Shown here: positions 23,462-29,677 of the stretch, one piece after another
How positions within the stretch are numbered: position 1 is the stretch's first letter
How the letters are laid out: each line of letters starts with the position of its first letter
From: JAKVKY01 sp964293585
GTDB taxonomy: Bacteria; Bacillota; Negativicutes; Acidaminococcales; Acidaminococcaceae
Assembly: GCA_964293585.1 (NCBI GenBank)
Contig: CAXYYS010000020.1
Coordinates: 1-36,693, forward strand
DNA: 36,693 nucleotides
Reading direction: 5' to 3'
The notes under the pieces: model-generated
Database searches by the model: none
Told to the model about the DNA's origin: nothing
The model's input: the letters and a program-made list of their open reading frames with translations, nothing else
Position numbers and translations under genes: made by a program

Positions 23462-23470
23462 ATTATACCA
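23462..23470 (-). promoter_or_regulatory. Extended -10 promoter of the BamE-like repeat gene
   Basis: The minus strand has TGGTATAAT, an extended -10 element (TATAAT at 23462-23467), about 33 bases before the start; the -35 is weak. Confidence 0.55.
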
Positions 23471-23501
23471 CAAATATGGACCAGCGCCTAAAAACTGCCC
23501 T

Positions 23502-24314
23502 TTAGTTAGCCGGTACGATAGTACCTTTAAAGGTATCAGCTATATACTGCTTCACGCTTGCAGAATGGAACAAGTCTGCAATTTTCTTATAAGACGGGTT
23601 ATCCTTATCTTTTTCCCTGGCAGCCAGAACCATCACTGCCAGCGGTTCATCATCCTTTTCCCAGAAGAGACCTTGTTTCTTAACATCCAGCTTCGCACTC
23701 ATCACATAATTCATGGTGATGACGGCCAGATCCACATCGCTCAGGCTGCGCGGCAATTGTGCTGCTTCCAGTTCTTTAAACTGCAGATGTTTGGGATTTT
23801 CTACCACATCTTTGACCGTAGCCTTAAAACCTGTACCAGGTTTCAACTTCAGCAAGCCGGCTTTTTCCAAAAGCACCAGACCCCGGCCACCGTTAGTTGG
23901 ATCATTGGGAATAGCAACCGTAGCCTTGTCAGGTATTGCTTTTATATCGTGAATCTTGTCACTATAAATGCCCATGCGCATCAGAATCGTCTTGCCGATA
24001 GGTACCAGCTTAGCATTATTCTGTTTAGCAAAATTAGCCAGGAAAGGCGCATGCTGATAACTGTTTAAATCCAGGTCGCCATCGGCCAAGGCCTTATCAG
24101 GAGTCACATAGTCGCTAAATTCCACAACCTGCACATTAAGGCCCTGCTTCTTCGCCTCCTTGGCCACCGCTTCTACTACCTGTGCATGCGGACCGGCCGT
24201 AGCACCAATCTTAATCGGTTTAGCCGTACCGCCGTCCTTTGCACTACTGCCACACCCTGCCACCCCACAAGCCACCAGCACCAATGCTACTAACAGATAC
24301 ACCAGTTTCTTCAT
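23502..24314 (-). CDS. metQ: Methionine-binding lipoprotein MetQ (NlpA family)
   Basis: Substrate-binding lipoprotein of the MetNIQ methionine ABC importer. The lipobox V-A-G-C (Cys21) follows a hydrophobic signal. The mature protein has the NlpA-family I-K-I-G-A-T-A-G-P-H, D-Y-V-x-P-D-K-A-L, D-L-D-L-N-S-Y-Q-H and I-P-N-D-P-T-N-G-G-R-G-L segments. Length 270 aa is normal. ATG at 24314 has GGAG 10 bases upstream; a TTG three codons earlier overlaps the ribosome binding site. The gene is preceded by a SAM-I riboswitch and terminator, so it is expressed when S-adenosylmethionine is low. No metN or metI is adjacent, so the ATPase and permease must be encoded elsewhere. Confidence 0.94.
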   Translation of the reverse strand: MKKLVYLLVALVLVACGVAGCGSSAKDGGTAKPIKIGATAGPHAQVVEAVAKEAKKQGLNVQVVEFSDYVTPDKALADGDLDLNSYQHAPFLANFAKQNNAKLVPIGKTILMRMGIYSDKIHDIKAIPDKATVAIPNDPTNGGRGLVLLEKAGLLKLKPGTGFKATVKDVVENPKHLQFKELEAAQLPRSLSDVDLAVITMNYVMSAKLDVKKQGLFWEKDDEPLAVMVLAAREKDKDNPSYKKIADLFHSASVKQYIADTFKGTIVPAN

Positions 24315-24382
24315 CTTGTACAATCTCCTTTATCCGGCATAAACGCCGCAAATTTAACAACGTTACCTTTCATCATGCTCGC

Positions 24383-24411
24383 AAAAAAAGAACTCTTCAG
24401 ATGAAGAGTTC
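24383..24411 (-). terminator. Riboswitch-controlled intrinsic terminator of metQ
   Basis: A perfect 9-bp stem GAACTCTTC/GAAGAGTTC (24403-24411 with 24390-24398) and loop ATCT are followed on minus by seven T (24383-24389). The segment CTTCATCTG (24398-24406) can alternatively pair over 9 bases with CAGATGAAG at the 3' side of P1 (24425-24433), forming an antiterminator when SAM is absent. Confidence 0.92.
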
Positions 24412-24425
24412 GCATCGTCTTTTGC

Positions 24426-24521
24426 TTCATCTGCCGGATTGCTCCGTTGGATTTGGCACCATGCACCGGAGTGCGGTTGCCGTAGTTTCATAGGGCCAGT
24501 CCCTCCGCTACTCGTGATGAA
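24426..24521 (-). ncRNA. SAM-I (S-box) riboswitch
   Basis: The minus-strand leader of metQ contains the S-box core in order: P1 5' side TTCATC (24516-24521), C-G-A-G then G-G-A-G-G-G-A-C-T-G-G-C-C-C, T-G-A-A-A-C, C-G-G-C-A-A-C-C, G-G-T-G-C-C-A-A-A-T-C-C, and the P1 3' side GATGAA (24426-24431). Binding of S-adenosylmethionine stabilises P1, freeing the terminator downstream and switching metQ off. Confidence 0.96.
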
Positions 24522-24539
24522 TTTTTTGTTGTTGACGCT

Positions 24540-24568
24540 ATCTTAGCCCTTCCCCTCAACATTGTCAA
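24540..24568 (-). promoter_or_regulatory. Promoter of the SAM riboswitch-metQ transcript
   Basis: Minus strand: -35 TTGACA at 24563-24568, a 17-base spacer, and -10 TAAGAT at 24540-24545. The promoter lies inside a palindrome (TTAGCCCTT/AAGGGCTAA, 24543-24551 with 24573-24581). Confidence 0.8.
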
Positions 24569-24626
24569 GGAAAAGGGCTAATTTTTTTATTATTCCTATT
24601 AACTTGCTAATATATTGTTAAGCATG

Positions 24627-24974
24627 TTACAGTTCCGTATACTTTTTGGCACTGCCGTAAGCTTTGTCTACAGGATATTTTTGCTTATTTTGTGCCAGTT
24701 TTTCTTTAATAATGGTTTCCGGATCCAGATTCAGGACCTGGCTGAGCATGATGCAGTACATGAATACATCTGCTAACTCTTCCGCCATCTGCGGCTTTTT
24801 AGCCGGCACCGCAAGGTCTGTACCTGACCACTGGAAAAGCTCCAAAAGTTCGGACGCTTCCAAACTTAAAGAAATTGCCATGTCCTTAGGATTATGGAAC
24901 TGATCCCAGTTGCGTTCCGTCACAAATTGCCGCACTGCCGCCAAAGTTGCAGCGCTGATGTCCTTGTCCTGCAT
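24627..24974 (-). CDS. MazG-like nucleotide pyrophosphohydrolase (dCTPase/RS21-C6 type)
   Basis: This 115-aa all-alpha NTP pyrophosphohydrolase has the metal-binding E-A-S-E-L-L-E motif (about 39-45) and E-E-L-A-D-V-F-M-Y (about 65-73). Small single-domain MazG proteins of this size hydrolyse non-canonical or excess dNTPs such as dCTP to monophosphates. The W-D-Q-F-H-N-P-K-D-M-A-I-S-L segment matches the RS21-C6 subgroup. GGAG lies 7 bases before the ATG. It starts 12 bases after the preceding secreted-protein gene and is probably co-transcribed with it. Confidence 0.88.
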   Translation of the reverse strand: MQDKDISAATLAAVRQFVTERNWDQFHNPKDMAISLSLEASELLELFQWSGTDLAVPAKKPQMAEELADVFMYCIMLSQVLNLDPETIIKEKLAQNKQKYPVDKAYGSAKKYTEL

Positions 24975-24986
24975 ACTACCACTCCT

Positions 24987-25649
24987 TTATTGCTGTTTCT
25001 GATAAGCCTCTAAATAATAGGTAGGCCCTGCCGGATCCGCTACGCTGACTTTAGCGCGATAAACCGCAGTCAGATGCGGCATATCCTGCCGGTCACCTTT
25101 TAACCATTCAGAAGGTGCTGCATGCACATCCCCCTCAAAGGTAGGACTGGCCCTGTATACCTTGACAGTAGCTTCATACCGTCCGTCCCCCACGGCGTTA
25201 AACGTAACGACCTGTGAAAACACGGCGCCTTCTCCGTCTGCCTTGGGCAGGATGTAATATCCATTGTTATTTAAAGAATACCGGGTGGTTGCCCGCAAAT
25301 CTGCATCCGCCAGCGTATAACCAAAATATTTATGCACCGCCGCCCGCACTTGTTCCGTAGAAACTCCCCAATGATGAGCATCCAGGCTCGTCATGTCCCG
25401 GCCCGGCGTATTCATACGTACATGGTCAACCCCAAAGTTCAAGATAGCATCTAAAGATAAGCTGCCGTTGGCAAAATCCGGCAGGCCTGCCTCCGAAAAA
25501 TTACTAAAGAAAGTATCCAGTTTATTCCGCTCTGCAACAGTTAAACCCGTTACTTCTCTTTCCTCTGCCAAAGCAGTTCCTGCCCCGGCAATATATGCCA
25601 TCAGCATTACTACTGCCAGCAACAGTCCAAGAAACTTTTTACCAGTCAT
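24987..25649 (-). CDS. Secreted protein of unknown function
   Basis: This 220-aa protein has a clear signal peptide (cleavage near A-L-A-E-E). The mature part contains F-F-S-N-F-S-E, F-G-V-D-H, V-H-K-Y-F-G-Y-T-L and G-Y-Y-I-L-P-K-A-D-G-E. This pattern recalls uncharacterised secreted proteins of Clostridia and Paenibacilli from memory only, and no function is known. It probably forms a compact beta-rich domain. The start is supported by GGGGAGG 7 bases upstream. The 81 bases before it contain a short direct repeat (AGTACGGA twice on minus) but no convincing promoter. Confidence 0.6.
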   Translation of the reverse strand: MTGKKFLGLLLAVVMLMAYIAGAGTALAEEREVTGLTVAERNKLDTFFSNFSEAGLPDFANGSLSLDAILNFGVDHVRMNTPGRDMTSLDAHHWGVSTEQVRAAVHKYFGYTLADADLRATTRYSLNNNGYYILPKADGEGAVFSQVVTFNAVGDGRYEATVKVYRASPTFEGDVHAAPSEWLKGDRQDMPHLTAVYRAKVSVADPAGPTYYLEAYQKQQ

Positions 25650-25730
25650 ACGCTCGCCTCCCCTAAAGTTTGTCCGTACTTAAATTCTAACAAAGATTAA
25701 AGGAATCCGTACTGAGGTCTGCCTCAAATT

Positions 25731-26255
25731 TTAATTCCAGCGTGGATCATCGGCTACGCGATGGTTAATCCAGATTTCCCTTACAAAACCGGTGTGATCT
25801 ACCACAAAGCGCAGATGCCGGCGGCCCAGGACATACGTAGCTGTAAAGCCCTCGTTCTTGGTCTTGACCAGTTCCGGGTCGGCCTGTACCACATTCGTCG
25901 GTGTACCTAACCTGGACTGGGCCAGGCTGAAGGGCATATCCGTATGTAATCCGCCCGGCGTCATTAAACTGTTCGCCTTGGCACCGACACTGACCACATA
26001 AGTACCCTGTTCTTTATCACGAATTGCCAGGATCTCGTATAAATCGTTATAACTCAAATATATAATCTTAGGACCTTCATTGTAAACCTTAGGTTTACCG
26101 TATACTGCTTCTACATGCGCCACTGTATCTCCCAGGGCCACGCTGCCGATACTCATCTCTTTCTGCACAGCAGCCTCATTCATCGCCAGGGCCGGCACAG
26201 CCAACAACAGACATAGACTGCTTAAAAGCAACAGTCTCAAGATAAATTTTTTCAT
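25731..26255 (-). CDS. Secreted two-repeat BamE/SmpA-like protein (paralogue of 22881-23429)
   Basis: This 174-aa protein has a signal peptide ending near P-A-L-A-M. Repeat 1 is I-G-S-V-A-L-G-D-T-V-A-H-V-E-A-V-Y-G-K-P, and repeat 2 is H-T-D-M-P-F-S-L-A-Q-S-R-L-G-T-P, after a linker containing L-M-T-P-G-G. The C-terminus L-R-F-V-V-D-H-T-G-F-V-R-E-I-W-I matches M-R-F-K-V-D-K-S-N-I-I-R-E-I-K-F of the paralogue. Probably periplasmic; no partner known. The frame runs up to 26288, but ATG at 26255 with GGAGG 6 bases upstream starts the signal peptide. It follows the metallo-beta-lactamase gene by 19 bases. Confidence 0.65.
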   Translation of the reverse strand: MKKFILRLLLLSSLCLLLAVPALAMNEAAVQKEMSIGSVALGDTVAHVEAVYGKPKVYNEGPKIIYLSYNDLYEILAIRDKEQGTYVVSVGAKANSLMTPGGLHTDMPFSLAQSRLGTPTNVVQADPELVKTKNEGFTATYVLGRRHLRFVVDHTGFVREIWINHRVADDPRWN

Positions 26256-26274
26256 ATTCCGCCTCCGTTTAAAC

Positions 26275-27294
26275 TTACTTACTGCCATGGACGTTGTAAG
26301 TTTTTCCGTCCGTAGTGATAATCAGGTCTCCGTTCTGTTTGGTTGTGACAACCTTGATGCCCAGATATTGATAGGTGCTCAGCACCTTGGGATCAGGATG
26401 TTTAAATTTTTCCGGATCGCCGCCGCAGCTGATAACGCCCCAGGTCGGTTTCACCGTGTTCAGCCAGTTCCAGGTAGAAGAAGTCTTACTGCCATGGTGC
26501 GCTACTTTCAGCACATCCACATGTAAATCTGCGGCCGGATAATTACCCATTACCTGGTATTCCGCCGCCGCTTCCATATCTCCGGTAAAAAGCATCTGGA
26601 ATTTACCATAGTGCAGCTTCAGGACCAGGCTGTTGTTATTCAGATAGTGACCATATTCTTTCTTTCCTTTAGGAAGAAGCTGGCTGCCCGGCGAAAGTAC
26701 GGAAAAATAAAAACCATCCTTCAAGGTTAACCTCTGGCCACGCCGCAATATCGTCCGGTTCCAGCGTCCTTCCGCATATTCCTGAAACATATTTTTCACA
26801 AAATTGCTGTAGTCATTTACAACGCCGGCGTCATAGATGCAGCCCACGCCAAAATTGCGCAGTACTGTCAAGAGGCCGCCGTTATGGTCGCTGTGATAAT
26901 GAGTGATGATAAGCGCATCAATAAAATGCACCTTGTTCTCCCGCAGTTTCTGCAGGATAGTATCGTTGGCAGATGCGTCGCCGGTATCAATCAGGACAGT
27001 CTTACCGTCACCCTGGAGCAGGATGCAATCGCCGTGGCCCACATCTAAAAGTTTAATCGTCAGCTGTCCCGGCATAACTGGAACTTCTGCTGCCGCTACG
27101 CTACCTGGCGTGCTGCCTTGTTGCGCAGGTACCGTTGGCTGGGACCTGGTTCCAGTATCAGGTCCCACATTCGTTGCTGTTGTCCCGGCTAACTGAGCCA
27201 GGATACTGCTAGTGCCTTTACTACTGCCGCAACCTGCCAGCAAACAGCTCAGCGCCAGCACAACTATCAGAAATTTGCACAACCTCTTCATCAT
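26275..27294 (-). CDS. ComEC-like metallo-beta-lactamase-fold lipoprotein
   Basis: This 339-aa protein is the C-terminal hydrolase domain of ComEC/Rec2 as a free lipoprotein. It has lipobox L-A-G-C (Cys22), a Ser/Thr/Pro-rich linker to about 75, then L-L-D-V-G-H-G-D-C-I-L-L, L-I-D-T-G-D, T-H-Y-H-S-D-H-N-G-G (metal ligands), L-F-T-G-D-M-E and V-A-H-H-G-S. In ComEC this domain is proposed to degrade the non-transforming DNA strand. Here it would act on the outer side of the membrane; a phosphodiesterase or nuclease function is plausible but unproven. Two ATG codons are adjacent and the ribosome binding site is weak. comFC and recD2 lie nearby, beyond pgi. Confidence 0.85.
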   Translation of the reverse strand: MMKRLCKFLIVVLALSCLLAGCGSSKGTSSILAQLAGTTATNVGPDTGTRSQPTVPAQQGSTPGSVAAAEVPVMPGQLTIKLLDVGHGDCILLQGDGKTVLIDTGDASANDTILQKLRENKVHFIDALIITHYHSDHNGGLLTVLRNFGVGCIYDAGVVNDYSNFVKNMFQEYAEGRWNRTILRRGQRLTLKDGFYFSVLSPGSQLLPKGKKEYGHYLNNNSLVLKLHYGKFQMLFTGDMEAAAEYQVMGNYPAADLHVDVLKVAHHGSKTSSTWNWLNTVKPTWGVISCGGDPEKFKHPDPKVLSTYQYLGIKVVTTKQNGDLIITTDGKTYNVHGSK

Positions 27295-27371
27295 CCAGCC
27301 CCGTTTCCTCTTTCAGCTTATATGTTACGATTGACAATTTTATTGTACACAAGAGCTATGACAAATCTATG

Positions 27372-28832
27372 TCAGCGTTTGCCTAATTCCTTTTTCATGA
27401 TACGTTTATAGGCTTCCACGCCCGGCTGATCATACGCATCCACATCCGCCAGTTCGCCCTCATAAGCGATGCTGAACATCAGGAACATCAATAGCTGTCC
27501 TAAACGACGCTCGTCCAGTTGGGGCAGGATATAACGGGCACTGGGACGTCCGTCGCTGTCCAGAGCCTGTTCATTAGCGGTCAACGCCAGTTCCAGCAAA
27601 GCAGCTACATCCCGGTCTGCATATTTCTCACACGCCGCGTCATGGGCAAAAATCCTGGGAGTAATTACCTTGCTTTTCTGCCCTACCTGCAGGAACTGTA
27701 CCACCTTATTGCGTTTGCCGTCCTGATGCTGCTGGGTCTGCGCGTGCATATCCGTAGTACCTACGGCAACAATAGGCGTACGCCCATAATTAATTTCTTT
27801 TCCTTGGCGGTCAGTACGTTTGCCCAGAGATTCTGCCAGCAACTGCACATACCATTCGCCCAAACTTTTAAGCCGGTCTCCATAGCCCATGAAGACTTCA
27901 ATGTCGGCGCCCAGCTTCTTCTGCGCCAGAAATTTCAGGCCTGCATTAATCAAGGCCGGATTGTCTTCCTGTTTCGCATTCAGGCATAAATCAGCCATGT
28001 CCCGTGCACCCTGAAGCAGCTCCCGGATATTAAGTCCGATCACGGCTCCGGTAATCAGACCGGGATTAGAGAGAACGCAAAAACGTCCACCGATGCCTTC
28101 CGGCAGGTTAAAACAGCGCCAATGATGTTCCTGCGCCAGACGGAACAAGGCAGATTCTTTGGGGTCCATACCTGTTACGGCAGTAACCGTTACCTTATAA
28201 TGCTTATCCTGTGTCAGCTTGCCGTAAAAATAACTAAAAGCAGCTAAAGGTTCCATGGTCGTACCGCTCTTGCTGATAACCACCATCTCCACCCTGAGAG
28301 GCGCTTTTACCGTGGCTGCTGCAGCTCGCACTGCTTTTCTGGATGCCAGATATTTGAGTTCTGTTTCCAAATCCAGAAACGCCTGAGCATCTACATTGTT
28401 GCCCGAAAAATAAATGCGTGGACGGCCGTGGCGTTTAGGTTTTGGCAAACTGTTCCAGTAAGAACCGGCGCCCAGGTCGAACAAAACTTTGTTGCCCAGA
28501 TAAGAACCACCTATGCCAAAAAAGAGCACCACATCTGCCTCTTCCTTGACCCTGGTTCCATACAATTCCAGTTCACGTACCGATTCTTCCGTATTGGGAT
28601 TACCCTTTTCCAGATAACCCTGACGCATAAAATAAACATGTTCCGGTGTTCCGTCCTTGGACAGATGCCCGGCAGAAACACCCTGATAATAAATTTTATG
28701 AATCCGGGCCGCCGCGGGCATCAACCCGGAAGCAAAAGTTTCCAGGTCCTTCATCGTTAAACGCCGTTCGCCCAACATCTTGGAGTAATCAAAAATGAAA
28801 CCATCCTTAAGACCCACTCTGGTTTTCCACAT
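27372..28832 (-). CDS. pgi: Glucose-6-phosphate isomerase
   Basis: Interconverts glucose 6-phosphate and fructose 6-phosphate, feeding the phosphofructokinase encoded at 1688-2785. Sugar-isomerase domain motifs are visible: F-F-G-I-G-G-S-Y-L-G, the phosphate loop I-S-K-S-G-T-T-M-E, and G-G-R-F-C-V-L-S-N-P-G-L. Catalytic Glu lies in S-L-G-E-W-Y-V-Q-L-L-A-E-S, and the conserved His in T-D-M-H-A-Q-T-Q-Q. Where many homologues have G-G-R-F-S-V-L-S-x-V-G, this one has Cys for Ser and Asn-Pro, a small deviation. Three consecutive ATG codons follow GGAGC; the third (28832) has the 8-base spacing usual in this window. Confidence 0.94.
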   Translation of the reverse strand: MWKTRVGLKDGFIFDYSKMLGERRLTMKDLETFASGLMPAAARIHKIYYQGVSAGHLSKDGTPEHVYFMRQGYLEKGNPNTEESVRELELYGTRVKEEADVVLFFGIGGSYLGNKVLFDLGAGSYWNSLPKPKRHGRPRIYFSGNNVDAQAFLDLETELKYLASRKAVRAAAATVKAPLRVEMVVISKSGTTMEPLAAFSYFYGKLTQDKHYKVTVTAVTGMDPKESALFRLAQEHHWRCFNLPEGIGGRFCVLSNPGLITGAVIGLNIRELLQGARDMADLCLNAKQEDNPALINAGLKFLAQKKLGADIEVFMGYGDRLKSLGEWYVQLLAESLGKRTDRQGKEINYGRTPIVAVGTTDMHAQTQQHQDGKRNKVVQFLQVGQKSKVITPRIFAHDAACEKYADRDVAALLELALTANEQALDSDGRPSARYILPQLDERRLGQLLMFLMFSIAYEGELADVDAYDQPGVEAYKRIMKKELGKR

Positions 28833-28901
28833 CATCATCGCTCCTTTTTTTATTTTTACATCTTACTTTCATACACATCTGCACGCCTTAGCACCGCCAG
28901 G

Positions 28902-29609
28902 TTAGCCCAGATTATCAAGGGCACCGGCAAAAGTTAAAGCCGTCACGCCGGCAGCACCGGCAGCCCGCAGCGTCTTAGCTGCTTCCTGCATCGTGGCGCC
29001 TGTGGTAAAAATATCATCCGTCAGGATTATTTTTTTACCACGGACATCACCCAGCACTGCAAAACAACCTTCCAGGCACAAACTGCGCTCTTCCGGATTC
29101 AGGCTGAACAATGGTTCCGTAGGCCGGGTTCGCTTAAGCAAGGACCGCCAGACCAAACCTTGTTCTGTCACAGCCTGCCTGAATAAAACTTCAGGCAAAT
29201 CAAAGCCACGTTCCTGACGCCGCCGGGCATCCGTAGGTATCCCTGTCACCAGGGCTTCCTGCGGCAAAAATGCCGGCCACTCTTCCCGGTCTAAGGCCAG
29301 ACCTGCCTCACTACCTAAAAGAACAGGCAGCTCCCGGTCCCCGGCAAACTTAATCTTCCGGATGGCTTCTTTCACCGCCTGATCGTAGGCAAATAGCAAC
29401 CACGCCCCGTCCAGTGCTTCCTCCGGCGGCAAAATTTTACCCACCCACAAGCCCTGCCGGCAAGCCGGACAAAGCCAACCGTCCGCAATCTCCACCCGGC
29501 ACCCATAGCAGAGCCGGGGAAAAAAGATTTCTCTTACCAGACTGCCCAAAGCTCCGCACGCTATACTAAACTGTCTAAAAATACTGATGACCTCATCTCC
29601 TTCATACAA
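28902..29609 (-). CDS. comFC: ComF-family phosphoribosyltransferase-like protein
   Basis: ComFC proteins are needed late in natural transformation in several bacteria. An N-terminal four-cysteine zinc site (C-Y-G-C ... C-P-A-C, about 34-50) precedes a PRTase domain with the PRPP loop I-L-T-D-D-I-F-T-T-G-A-T. The R-R-x-E-R-G-F-D segment near 130 is also typical. The start is uncertain. The frame opens at a TTG (29609), but GAAGGAGATGAGG lies just inside it, so translation may begin slightly downstream at an atypical codon. It follows recD2 by 68 bases and precedes pgi. Confidence 0.85.
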   Translation of the reverse strand: MYEGDEVISIFRQFSIACGALGSLVREIFFPRLCYGCRVEIADGWLCPACRQGLWVGKILPPEEALDGAWLLFAYDQAVKEAIRKIKFAGDRELPVLLGSEAGLALDREEWPAFLPQEALVTGIPTDARRRQERGFDLPEVLFRQAVTEQGLVWRSLLKRTRPTEPLFSLNPEERSLCLEGCFAVLGDVRGKKIILTDDIFTTGATMQEAAKTLRAAGAAGVTALTFAGALDNLG

Positions 29610-29677
29610 TGTTTTAGCATAAAATTAAAGTGCAAAGAACCGCACTCTCATTACTACCTGAGACGATATACCTGTAG

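Noticed and set aside
25650..25730. Direct repeat AGTACGGA twice as a possible regulator site
   Set aside because: Eight bases repeated once is too little evidence, and no promoter could be aligned with it.
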